A DNA stretch of 48,395 nt from a virus. A program made the position numbers and the translations under genes. The stretch is from IMG/VR virus record IMGVR_UViG_3300027971_000071, positions 1 through 48,395 of that record. One strand, 5' to 3'. Positions 7,167-15,361 of this stretch are shown here, in pieces. Below the pieces are notes generated by a model. That model did no database searches and was not told the origin of the DNA. It saw only the letters and a list, made by a program, of their open reading frames with translations. Numbering within the stretch: position 1 is the first letter of the stretch; each line of letters opens with the position of its first letter.

Positions 7167-9127
7167 TAGATCCTCCTTGTGTAATCATCACACTTTAAGC
7201 AAAGCTGAATAGGATTCATGTAGGTTGATGAAGCTGATCTGGTATCCCAATCTACGCCTGTAACCCTACAAGTTCCATACTTGGAACACTCCATCATTGG
7301 CTTCCCATTACATCCACAATTTGCAACTGTTTCCAGGTCTTGACCTGCGTATGCACAAGGATTACGCATCCTATCAATAAACTCAGAGTGCGTCAGTTTA
7401 AGCGGTGTTTTTGTGGTCGTCGCTGGTTGAATTGTTTCCTTGGCACTAAGCGGACTTGTCATCATTGCTGGTGCGGAGTTCCAAAGAATAACATCATATG
7501 GTTTCAGTTCAGATCCATCTACACCATATACAATGTAGCTAGAACTGTCGTAGACAAGAGCATCTTCCTCAAGAGCAGGCCAAGGCCCTTCGCTTGGAGG
7601 ATGATCATTTCCATTGTAACATCCAGCAATTTCAGGAGAAGGAAACTCAAGCACATAGATTGTAAGCTTTGCGTTGAACTCTGCAAATTCAACAAAGCTA
7701 ATGTATGGTATTGAGTTCTGGACATGTGTAATTTGGTTTCCGGATTTTACGACCCAGGTATCATTGTCTCCTATTCGCATTCCAAAACAGAATGGACCTT
7801 TGTTTACACGCTTTACAAAGAATTGAAATCCAGCAGCCTTTCCAAATTGAATTTGCTGGGTAGATCCCACAGCATCATCACCAGGGCATCCACACCCACC
7901 AATACTATTCGCTGAAAAAAACTTTGGTGTAGGATCTGAAACATAAGAAGAAGAGTATGGATGCGTAATATAAAAACACCCATGCTCTTCCGTGGACGAT
8001 ATTGCATTAGCACCCATCTGGGTAAACTGAGGCCTAAACGAAGGAAATGGGCTTGTTGTCAGAGGTTCTACCAAAGCCGACATACATGAATACGCATTCA
8101 TGTTTGTAGCCATATTGCATCGATTAGTTGTCAGTGGTCCACCACCAGCGGTTCCATCACAACCGAATTGTTGTGGAACTAAAAACACAGAGTATTGCAC
8201 ATAGTTTACGCACCCAGATAACCCAGCGCAACCAGGATTAAATCCTTCAAGATCACTTACATAGATACGATTTTTTGTTTTGTCTGGCTGTGGACTTGTG
8301 ATTGGTATTCTTCCACCGAAACCACCACAGGCACTCCACGAAGGAAGATCTGGTGGATTGTTTTTGTTTATGTCAATCGGGTTAACTAATCGTTCTAAAG
8401 TTACTGAAACGGTAACATAGTTTGGGTCTGGATCAATACACATCGTTCCAGACAATCGAAGCGTGTATCCTCTTGGAGGGTCAGTTATCAAAGCAACATC
8501 GAATACGCCAGTGTTTCCATTCCAACAAGAAGTAGTTGCAGGTTCCAAGGAAGGGGCACATCCTAGCGGAACCTGAATAATAGATGGCATACAAATGGAT
8601 GGTAATGGGTCTTCTTCACCACACACATCTGCATAAAATCGTACTTGTATCGTTCCTCCTTGCTGTGGCCATTGAAGCGAGGAGCAAACCAAAGAACATT
8701 CAAGATCAGGAGTTGTTTTTGATTTTGGAGTTGGGTCGCATATGTCATATGCCGGTGTAAATGATTTGGAACAAAACATTGTGTCGGCTTTAGCTTGAGC
8801 AAGTTCCTGCGTATCGTATGGACCATACGCAGCGGTAGCCATTAGCCTCGTTGGCGGATTGTCAAATTCTGCAACTACCGCAGCATTTGAATCAGAATTG
8901 TACGCACAGTATGCGTAGAACCCTTTGGTGGTATTTGGACCGTAAGGTGCTTCAAGTGGATTGTAAGGGGTAATGGCATTGGAATTGGCAACGCCTTCAT
9001 CATCAAATGGACCCAAGACACGGGTGTATCCTGGCGAATTATCAGACTCAACAACGAATGGATATCCTGCATTTGGCGAAGCCACTTGCAGAGTAAACGA
9101 AGTCTGTACACAAATCCAGAATGGCAT
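7166..9127 (-). CDS. Large Cys-rich putative virion protein
   Basis: 653 residues, with many Cys and Gly-Pro loops. The C-terminal block (about residues 595-650) has NPCAYAGQD, ANCGCNGK, MECSKYGTC and LCLKCDDY: six or more Cys in a zinc-ribbon-like pattern resembling a Cys signature I associate with planctomycete proteins. The rest matches no family I know. The start ATG has only a weak upstream site, and the TAG of the upstream gene lies 7 bases before it. It lies in a set of structural genes, so it is probably on the virion. Confidence 0.6.
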   Translation of the reverse strand: MPFWICVQTSFTLQVASPNAGYPFVVESDNSPGYTRVLGPFDDEGVANSNAITPYNPLEAPYGPNTTKGFYAYCAYNSDSNAAVVAEFDNPPTRLMATAAYGPYDTQELAQAKADTMFCSKSFTPAYDICDPTPKSKTTPDLECSLVCSSLQWPQQGGTIQVRFYADVCGEEDPLPSICMPSIIQVPLGCAPSLEPATTSCWNGNTGVFDVALITDPPRGYTLRLSGTMCIDPDPNYVTVSVTLERLVNPIDINKNNPPDLPSWSACGGFGGRIPITSPQPDKTKNRIYVSDLEGFNPGCAGLSGCVNYVQYSVFLVPQQFGCDGTAGGGPLTTNRCNMATNMNAYSCMSALVEPLTTSPFPSFRPQFTQMGANAISSTEEHGCFYITHPYSSSYVSDPTPKFFSANSIGGCGCPGDDAVGSTQQIQFGKAAGFQFFVKRVNKGPFCFGMRIGDNDTWVVKSGNQITHVQNSIPYISFVEFAEFNAKLTIYVLEFPSPEIAGCYNGNDHPPSEGPWPALEEDALVYDSSSYIVYGVDGSELKPYDVILWNSAPAMMTSPLSAKETIQPATTTKTPLKLTHSEFIDRMRNPCAYAGQDLETVANCGCNGKPMMECSKYGTCRVTGVDWDTRSASSTYMNPIQLCLKCDDYTRRI

Positions 9128-9134
9128 AAAAATC

Positions 9135-10232
9135 CTACGCTGTCAGGTAAACTCGTCCACCACTCCAAGGTATATCATACACCTTCGTTGGTGTATGCAA
9201 CGGGTTATTTGCGTTTTCAGCCAGATTAAATTGGATGCTGCGCATTTGCTTCAGCGGATTGATAAGGAAGAAATAAGGATCGCTGGGAGATACCGAGCCT
9301 GACCTCAATCCTTCTTGACTGTAAAACCACCATCGCTGCGTAAACAATCGAGGACTTTTTAAAGTATAACCTGGCGTAGATGTGACCGACAAATATGACC
9401 ACAACTCAATAGACCAATACTGAAGTTCAGTGTTCAAGTATTTTGTAGGATCCGTTGGATTCAATACTGGTTTAAATCTGTCTTTCATCATTCCGTTAAA
9501 TATAAATAACTGAAATGCCATTCCATCTGATTTTCCAATAAGTGTATTTTGACTATTGTATATGTTTATAGGATCACAGAATGGACTAAATCCAAGCTGA
9601 TAATCTGCTTTTGACTTATCAATTTCTGTTTCGGTGTCTTCGTAAAATTCACTGCCAAGAAATGGCTCTGCTACTCCTGCGGAATGTAACATATACTGGC
9701 TTGGAGACTCGCCATTATTGTATATGTTTCCAAGCCAATCATTTCCAATATCTGCTTGCAAAGGATCTTGTGGATAAAAATCAGTCCAATACACATTTGT
9801 AAAACCTTCCATTATCGGAGCTTTATTTGATCGCTTCCTTACTAATGGAAGAATACACTGACTGTTTTTAAATCTAAATCCTTTTATTGTTCTGGAGTAT
9901 ATTGGAGAAGCAGGGTTTGATATTTTGTACGGTCCTACTTTGCTATCTAGCTCTGCAAGATCAAAATGCCATTCGCTGGGTAATTCCTTGTCTCCGGTTT
10001 GAGGCATATACCCATATGCGTAACTGGACTTTCCTTTTAACAGAGGGTTCATTGGATAACTGGTATGACTTGAATCGTACCAGCATCCTCCTGAAGTTAT
10101 GTCTGTCTGTGGTGCAGCCACATCGTTTACACCCCAAACAATATGCGCTGTAGCCTGCCCAAGTTGATACCCGGACAGAACGGTATTGTAACATGAACCT
10201 TGAATGCGTGTAGCGTGAAATCCTGATCCCAT
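9135..10232 (-). CDS. Putative virion protein
   Basis: 365 residues from the ATG at 10232, which follows the upstream TGA by two bases; an in-frame ATG at 10268 inside the upstream gene would add 12 residues (containing DCTNNRC) and cannot be excluded. The protein is rich in aromatic residues, Pro and Asn (for example WYDSSHTSYPMNPLL, YWSIELWSYLSV). No family is recognised. Its size and neighbours suggest a structural or tail-tip component. Confidence 0.6.
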   Translation of the reverse strand: MGSGFHATRIQGSCYNTVLSGYQLGQATAHIVWGVNDVAAPQTDITSGGCWYDSSHTSYPMNPLLKGKSSYAYGYMPQTGDKELPSEWHFDLAELDSKVGPYKISNPASPIYSRTIKGFRFKNSQCILPLVRKRSNKAPIMEGFTNVYWTDFYPQDPLQADIGNDWLGNIYNNGESPSQYMLHSAGVAEPFLGSEFYEDTETEIDKSKADYQLGFSPFCDPINIYNSQNTLIGKSDGMAFQLFIFNGMMKDRFKPVLNPTDPTKYLNTELQYWSIELWSYLSVTSTPGYTLKSPRLFTQRWWFYSQEGLRSGSVSPSDPYFFLINPLKQMRSIQFNLAENANNPLHTPTKVYDIPWSGGRVYLTA

Positions 10233-10234
10233 TG

Positions 10235-10672
10235 TCACACACCTGTTATTTGTACAGTCATAAAACAAGTTTCAGATCCAACTACAAGAAATCCTGACCA
10301 TCCAGCAGTAAACACCCATTGTGTACCATCCCATGTACACGAACCTTGATTTAATGCTGTCGTAGTGTAGTTGGTAATAAAACCAAACAGATTTGATCCC
10401 GTATCGTATTGTCCAGCAGAAAAACCTGGAAGGTTAATTTCTATTGCAATTGGGTGGCCAGTAGTAATGTAAGTAGTGGAACATCGGTTGTTTTGAAACC
10501 AGCTAACAGGATAAGTTCCATTAGCGTATGGACATACCAACGGAGCTGTACCAGAATAGGTAACAGTACCAGACACGGATGTGGGAAGTGATTCTATTCC
10601 ACATTTTGGCCAAGGACGAAGCAGTGCTTCATCCGGAGATGATGGGTCAGAATAGCAATTAAAGGAAGGCAT
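10235..10672 (-). CDS. Putative virion protein
   Basis: 145 residues starting MPSFNCYSDPSSPDE, beta-rich, with several Cys and Gly-Thr loops. The start overlaps the upstream stop (TAATG). No family is recognised. Placed with the other minus-strand structural genes. Confidence 0.6.
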   Translation of the reverse strand: MPSFNCYSDPSSPDEALLRPWPKCGIESLPTSVSGTVTYSGTAPLVCPYANGTYPVSWFQNNRCSTTYITTGHPIAIEINLPGFSAGQYDTGSNLFGFITNYTTTALNQGSCTWDGTQWVFTAGWSGFLVVGSETCFMTVQITGV

Positions 10673-11145
10673 TAGTAACCTACAACAAGCATATTAGAAA
10701 CGCATTGTACACTTTTAACGCCAGACGATCCTGATCCTCCACCAATAACATCAAAGATACTGGTAGTTACATCAACAGCCCCTCTTGGCTCGGCATAAAC
10801 AAAAGAATACAAACCCCTGCTTTTTATAAATACTTCCTGGTCCACAGTCAAACCTTGTGTCACTATTGGGTTTGATATAGAAAAAGTGCTTGGGGTTCCT
10901 GTTGTACCAGGATCAACTACAGTTCCTGATCCAGCAACTTCATCATCATGCAAAGACAATCCATTTTTGGTTGCTGCTATTGCAGTCCACCCATAAACAA
11001 AAAGAGCATCACTGCCACTCGGTGTTATTTCTCTAGACTGTGTAATGCGTACATGTATTAAAGAAATTTCGGAAGAATCTAAAAATAAACTATCACCAAC
11101 TTGCCCTAAAGATAATCCAGTCTGATTTGTTGATTCAAGCTTCAT
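10672..11145 (-). CDS. Putative virion protein
   Basis: 157 residues. The N-terminal two thirds is beta-rich, and a Gly-Ser linker (GGGSGSSG) leads to the end. ATG overlaps the upstream stop (ATGA) with AGGAGGG upstream. No family is recognised. It is the first of the five-gene structural run transcribed leftward. Confidence 0.6.
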   Translation of the reverse strand: MKLESTNQTGLSLGQVGDSLFLDSSEISLIHVRITQSREITPSGSDALFVYGWTAIAATKNGLSLHDDEVAGSGTVVDPGTTGTPSTFSISNPIVTQGLTVDQEVFIKSRGLYSFVYAEPRGAVDVTTSIFDVIGGGSGSSGVKSVQCVSNMLVVGY

Positions 11146-11744
11146 CGTGCCCTCCTATGTCCACCAGGAATGTATCGTGCATCAAATTTGATGGTAGGGG
11201 CCTCGCACACTTGCTTCTGCGGAGTTCCTCCGTACACATCGACTCGCTCGCTCATTTCCAAAATCAATTTGTCCGCAATAGCATCCAATGCGTCGTGTAC
11301 AAAATACGAATCCTCGCCTATAGCCTCCGCAATTGCTTTAAGCGTGAATCCATACACATATCTACACACCATTATATAGCCTTCAATTGGCGTTAGGACA
11401 CCAGAGTCCATCACTAAATCTTTTACACGATCCATTCCAGACATATGATCATTTGCTTTTAGATTCTTCCACCGATTTTTGGATATTTGAAACTCCAAAT
11501 TAGAGCTTGGTATTCTCTTCATTTCTTCCATAACTAAAACTGGAATAGTTGATTCAAAATACCAACTATTGCTTCCCAGCATCTTGTCCATGACACTGTC
11601 AAACATCCTGTCATAAACATCATCAACATTGCCTTCAATATTTGCGGTGGACAGATACGATTTCACTCTGTCCATGACGACCACAAACAAGTCCCAGTCT
11701 TCTTGCAGGGGCTTGTTATAAATGTGCTGTGTTAACCACCCCAT
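11142..11744 (-). CDS. Putative HTH DNA-binding protein (sigma region 4-like)
   Basis: 200 residues. I chose ATG 11744, giving a 13-base overlap with the polymerase stop; a longer frame to 11828 runs inside the polymerase gene. Residues of about 130-175 (LTPIEGYIMVCRYVYGFTLK, then AIAEAIGEDSYFVHDALDAI) look like the helix-turn-helix of a sigma region 4 or LuxR type. No clear region 2 is seen. It may regulate transcription; this rests on one motif. Confidence 0.5.
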   Translation of the reverse strand: MGWLTQHIYNKPLQEDWDLFVVVMDRVKSYLSTANIEGNVDDVYDRMFDSVMDKMLGSNSWYFESTIPVLVMEEMKRIPSSNLEFQISKNRWKNLKANDHMSGMDRVKDLVMDSGVLTPIEGYIMVCRYVYGFTLKAIAEAIGEDSYFVHDALDAIADKLILEMSERVDVYGGTPQKQVCEAPTIKFDARYIPGGHRRAR

Positions 11745-13498
11745 GATTTTCCCACACCTGCTTCCACTTCGCAAGGGACAGTTCCCAATAATGGTTGCAT
11801 TGCATTCACCATAATTGTTTTTAGCCACTCTGCTACGCTATCAGCCTGAACCGTAGGGCACATAAGGACAATTTCATCGTGAACAGGCATGAGCATGGTC
11901 ATCTCAGGCCAATCGTTCCTCTTGCTCCACACCTCAGACAAAGCTTTCTTCATACCATCTGCGGAATTGGATTGAATCGGAGTATTACACTTCTTGGTGA
12001 ACTGCTCCTGCCACTTCCAATTTCCCCAACGGTCCAGCTTCAGCTTAGGCCCCATGCCTCCCCGTGTCCTACCCCATTTGGTCCGAAAAATCAATTTACC
12101 AGGTTGTTTCATTTTTGCATGATATCGCTTTAGGCCTGGGTAGGTCTGGAAAAACTGCTTGCGCATTTCTTGCAAGTCTTCCAATGGAAGCAGTATACCC
12201 CAGTTCTTTGCCAGCGTTGTCCGCAGCGTTTTTGCTCCACAGCCATAGATCAAACCGAAGTTCAATGCTTTCGCCAGGGTGCGATCCTCCTTGGTGGGAC
12301 GATCTTTCCCGAGGACATCCTTGGCCGTCTTGGTATGCAGATCTACACCATTACGAAATGCCTCTTGCATATTTGTTTCCTTTGCCACCCAGGCAATCAT
12401 TCTCAGCTCAATGGCCGAATAGTCGGCTTTGACAATTGAGAAGCCTACAGGGGCAACAAACGCCTTCCTATGACTGCCTCTAGGAATCTGTTGCAGATTC
12501 GGAGAATTACAGGAAAACCTTCCGGTCTCTGGTCTACATTGCATAAACTCAGCATGGACTTTGGCATCCGCTCCAATATGTGCCAACCATTCTGGCCCAA
12601 AAGTTTTGATGATCTGGTCTGCCTTACGCCACTCCATGATCTTAGACACAAAATCATTGTCTGTGTGCATACACAATTCATCTTTGCTGGTAGACTTCAA
12701 TGTCAAACCAATCCGACTGGCGGCAGCTTTAATATCCCAGTGCTTTCTCCAATTCCATGGTGTGTTGATAAATGTCCTGGGAGGAACCATTTCCTGTAAT
12801 TCAGAATTCAATCGAGTTCTACGCTTGACCGCTGCATTGTACAAAGAGATCCATTTATTTTTGTCAACATTTACTCCGTTCAGCCTCATCCAGATGGTAG
12901 CCTTGAGAACTTTGTGTTCCAGCCTCCAAATGGTCCTAAGATTATTCTTGGCAATCTCTCTATACAGAATCCTGTGGAGATCTAATAAGACAGCCGTATC
13001 CTTGGCGGCATACTCCAGTTGCGCCAAGGAAAGTTCTCCTGACCAATCTGACTTCTGGAGAACTTTGTCTACTTCAATTCCCATTCGGTCATACAAGACC
13101 GATCCCAAAGAGTTTGATACACCGAATCCGCAATTCAGCAGGAAGCTTCCAATGAAGGTATCCCTCAGTGAATTTGCTGCGAAATCAAATCCATATTGAA
13201 TCAGGAACGGTGCATCAAATGCCCAGTTGTGGGCGACTATCACTTTACGCCTTAAGGACTGAATGAGACTGGACGGATCCACCTGGTCACAATCAATCAC
13301 CCACGGATTTTCTCCGTCTACGCACAGGCTTAACAGCCTCATCCGGCTTGTGTGAAATGGCTTTAGTCCCGTTGTCTCCGTGTCCAACGCCAACAAATCC
13401 ACGCCTTGTAGCACAGATTGGACAGACATTAACTGAGAATGATTGGTCACTAGCGTGAAATTTGTAGGAGCCACACCAACTGATGCCGCATGAAACAT
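11732..13498 (-). CDS. Family A DNA polymerase (Pol I-type) with 3'-5' exonuclease
   Basis: 588 residues. Exonuclease motifs: D39 and E41 in LDTETTG, D95 in HNWAFDAPF, Y163 and D167 in YAAKDTAVL, so proofreading looks intact. Polymerase motif A VKADYSAIELR has D359; motif B has R406, K410, F414 and Y418; motif C PVHDEIVL has H540-D541-E542. There is no 5'-nuclease domain, as usual in phage enzymes. F414 matches the Phe of E. coli Pol I. ATG 13498 is preceded at 4 bases by GGAGGA; ATG 13510 has no site. Replicates the phage genome. Confidence 0.95.
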   Translation of the reverse strand: MFHAASVGVAPTNFTLVTNHSQLMSVQSVLQGVDLLALDTETTGLKPFHTSRMRLLSLCVDGENPWVIDCDQVDPSSLIQSLRRKVIVAHNWAFDAPFLIQYGFDFAANSLRDTFIGSFLLNCGFGVSNSLGSVLYDRMGIEVDKVLQKSDWSGELSLAQLEYAAKDTAVLLDLHRILYREIAKNNLRTIWRLEHKVLKATIWMRLNGVNVDKNKWISLYNAAVKRRTRLNSELQEMVPPRTFINTPWNWRKHWDIKAAASRIGLTLKSTSKDELCMHTDNDFVSKIMEWRKADQIIKTFGPEWLAHIGADAKVHAEFMQCRPETGRFSCNSPNLQQIPRGSHRKAFVAPVGFSIVKADYSAIELRMIAWVAKETNMQEAFRNGVDLHTKTAKDVLGKDRPTKEDRTLAKALNFGLIYGCGAKTLRTTLAKNWGILLPLEDLQEMRKQFFQTYPGLKRYHAKMKQPGKLIFRTKWGRTRGGMGPKLKLDRWGNWKWQEQFTKKCNTPIQSNSADGMKKALSEVWSKRNDWPEMTMLMPVHDEIVLMCPTVQADSVAEWLKTIMVNAMQPLLGTVPCEVEAGVGKSWGG

Positions 13499-13521
13499 CA
13501 CTTCCTCCATTGTTTACACTA

Positions 13522-14064
13522 TCACTGGATTGATACCCTGCCAGATAAAGCAAAGATTTTGGTTGGGTTGATGCAGTATAAGTCTTTGGCTGGATCCCCA
13601 GGTTTTGCATGCACAAATTTTTGTGTGCATGTTCCTTGCATCGGTCCGAATTTGTCAGCCATCGATACAATGCCCAAAAGCTGTTGTCGTGGGATGCCAT
13701 AAAAGGTAAACTCCTTGTTGTCACCGGCTTCCTTGACGAAGTGATACCACCAGTCAAACTGGTAATGTTGACTCCGACCGGGAACCTTCACATCGTTCGG
13801 ATACTCCCAGCGTTCCCACAGCAGGTCACGATACTGAGAATGGTATGTTGGCCGAACAGACACTTGGACAGAATAGGAAACATCTTTGTCCATGAACACA
13901 GCATCATGCCCGGAAATGTCGTCAACACTTCCTCCTGTTGTCGATTTTATCGTTAATGGAACTCCTGCCGCCTGGTAGTACGATTCCAAAGCTTTCAACA
14001 AGGATATAGTCAAACTCGCTGACACATCGTACCTATGCCATTTTGGTTGATCTGCGAAGTTCAT
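13522..14064 (-). CDS. Hypothetical protein, possibly PD-(D/E)XK nuclease-like
   Basis: 180 residues. The order D54...QVSV, E85 in LLWERWEY, then FDWWYHFV and FTFYGIPRQQLLGIV resembles the alpha-beta core of small phage PD-(D/E)XK-type proteins, but no clean E-x-K motif is visible, so this is only a suggestion. The ATG follows GAGGG by a normal spacing. It sits directly upstream of the DNA polymerase, fitting a DNA metabolism role. Confidence 0.5.
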   Translation of the reverse strand: MNFADQPKWHRYDVSASLTISLLKALESYYQAAGVPLTIKSTTGGSVDDISGHDAVFMDKDVSYSVQVSVRPTYHSQYRDLLWERWEYPNDVKVPGRSQHYQFDWWYHFVKEAGDNKEFTFYGIPRQQLLGIVSMADKFGPMQGTCTQKFVHAKPGDPAKDLYCINPTKIFALSGRVSIQ

Positions 14065-14098
14065 TTAACACCCTCATTAAGACTATTGGGTCAAACAC

Positions 14099-14329
14099 TT
14101 ACCACCCTAAGTAACTGGTGCAATCCCTCTTAGTCACATCTATGACAGGTTTTGGAGGCTCAATCTCATTCGCTAAATCGATCAATGCTCTACCAATCTT
14201 CCTAGCTTCCTGTGCAGAAAAATACATGGTAAATCGGCGTTCACAGGGTTCGATTATGATGATTTCGGCATATGCTTCAACACGATCTGTACAGAGTGTA
14301 GTATCCCATTTATCCTTGAAAGTCTGCAT
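14099..14329 (-). CDS. Hypothetical small protein
   Basis: 76 residues from ATG 14329 (GGAG 9 bases upstream). The longer frame to a GTG at 14389 would start inside the stem of a predicted terminator, so I rejected it. The middle is EAYAEIIIIEPCERRFTMYF followed by an amphipathic helix ARKIGRALIDLANEI. No family is recognised. Confidence 0.55.
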   Translation of the reverse strand: MQTFKDKWDTTLCTDRVEAYAEIIIIEPCERRFTMYFSAQEARKIGRALIDLANEIEPPKPVIDVTKRDCTSYLGW

Positions 14330-14356
14330 TTCTTTGGACTCCAGTCTAGTTTCCCG

Positions 14357-14395
14357 AAATAATAAAAGCCTGGGCTTGTTTCCAAGCACCAGGCT
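14357..14395 (-). terminator. Rho-independent terminator, leftward
   Basis: On the minus strand a 12-bp stem (AGCCTGG and GCTTG arms, one bulge) with GAAA loop is followed by a T-rich run (TTTTATTATTT). It ends any transcript coming through the structured region 14396-14800. Confidence 0.85.
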
Positions 14396-14792
14396 CTCAT
14401 TCTACCGGTCCTACGGTAAGATCATTGCGCTGGGAAGCTGCTGCTTGACGCACTTCGCCTTCAGCAGCAGCATGTGGAGTGACAGGAAAGTGCTAAAACA
14501 TCCCCTCCTACCCCAGCGCAAAGAGCCAGCCAACCGAATCGAACGGTTGTACCAAGTGCTGTTCCTACTTGATAGTGTCGAGCCTACCCCGAGGTAAACA
14601 GCCTCATGCGGGGTGAACTCGCCAACACGCTGGCAATACCTACTCAGTAGTTCACGCTAGTTGATCCTAAAGGATTTAAGCCTGAGTAGGTAAGTGAAGC
14701 AAAGAGGGTGCCATCCTCTATTTTCCCTATGCGCAGGGGTGTCCTAGTGTTAGACGATTGCTTCAGTGTAGACTGGCTTAATTCCAGTCTAC
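14396..14792 (-). ncRNA. Candidate structured non-coding RNA with tRNA-like fold
   Basis: About 400 bases without a convincing gene but dense with stems. Arms pair at 14425-14434/14512-14521 (10 bp), 14437-14445/14463-14471 (9 bp), 14637-14647/14682-14692 (11 bp) and 14695-14702/14758-14765 (8 bp). GCCAGC 14525-14530 pairs with 14629-14634 and encloses a T-arm-like hairpin at 14531-14549 (minus-strand loop TTCGATT, 6-bp stem), a hairpin at about 14554-14575 and a 7-base loop arm at 14591-14605. The minus strand is favoured by the T-loop orientation, an extended -10 at 14799-14807 and the leftward terminator at 14357-14395. A plus-strand terminator at 14767-14798 leaves the strand not fully settled. 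No known RNA class was identified. Confidence 0.55.
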
Positions 14793-14798
14793 ATTTTT
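14767..14798 (+). terminator. Terminator-like hairpin, rightward
   Basis: Ten-base-pair stem (TGTAGACTGG / CCAGTCTACA) with 7-base loop followed by five T on the plus strand. On the minus strand the same hairpin would lie at the 5' end of the proposed RNA. Confidence 0.65.
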
Positions 14799-14807
14799 AC
14801 TATAGCA
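14799..14807 (-). promoter_or_regulatory. Extended -10 promoter candidate for the structured RNA
   Basis: Minus strand reads TGCTATAGT, a TGn-extended -10 box with hexamer TATAGT. No clear -35. Expected start is near 14792, just before the first hairpin. Confidence 0.4.
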
Positions 14808-14809
14808 TA

Positions 14810-15352
14810 CTAAAAAGGCAATTCTTCGGTTTGTGGAAAACCTTTTTTAGGAGGACTGGTAGGATCCACCGGATCACTAGATGGAGGCGTTACCCGCATT
14901 TTCCTAAGGGAAATCATCCAAGCGTCTTGTTCTGTATTCTTGAAGAACACAATCCTCCCATCGGCTTTCAACGACTGAATGGCTTGGTTGTACGCATTCC
15001 TGGTTTCTACCGTCCTTGTAAACAAATCCTTAAACATCTGATTTCCTGGTACTTGTTCAAGTTGTGCCAGAACATCAGCCTTGGCCTTAGCCAATACCTC
15101 GGGATCCACAGGAGGAGCGTTGTACGATCCACCTCCGCCAGGCTGGTAAGTAGGTTTTGGGCCAAAATACACAAAGTCTTTGCTGTGAATCTTTCCTTCT
15201 TCCTCAATCTTTTTGATGTACCCAAATGGAGATGCCCAGTCTCCAAGTCCAAGAGCATCCTTGATTGCTTTAGCAACCTTAATCTTTTCCACACCACCTG
15301 GTGCAGATTCTGCCATTTTCATTGCAATCGCCCGTGCCTGATCCATCGACAT
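14810..15352 (-). CDS. Hypothetical replication protein with SSB-like C-terminal tip
   Basis: 180 residues. Two alike segments, VAKAIKDALGLGDWASPFGY...KIHSKDFVYFG near residue 25-65 and FTRTVETRNAYNQAIQSLKA...RIVFFKN near 110-140, look like two small winged-helix-type units. A Pro-rich disordered tail ends in TEELPF, the acidic-plus-PF tip used by single-stranded DNA-binding proteins to recruit partners. It follows the primase-helicase (AGGAGG before the ATG), so an ssDNA-binding or loader role is plausible but inferred. Confidence 0.5.
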   Translation of the reverse strand: MSMDQARAIAMKMAESAPGGVEKIKVAKAIKDALGLGDWASPFGYIKKIEEEGKIHSKDFVYFGPKPTYQPGGGGSYNAPPVDPEVLAKAKADVLAQLEQVPGNQMFKDLFTRTVETRNAYNQAIQSLKADGRIVFFKNTEQDAWMISLRKMRVTPPSSDPVDPTSPPKKGFPQTEELPF

Positions 15353-15361
15353 GTCAACCTC

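Noticed and set aside
14525-14634. A normal tRNA gene (possible anticodon GTT)
   Set aside because: The T-arm is good but the D-arm is not canonical, the total is about 110 bases, position 37 is T and there is no CCA. Kept only as a tRNA-like fold within a larger RNA.
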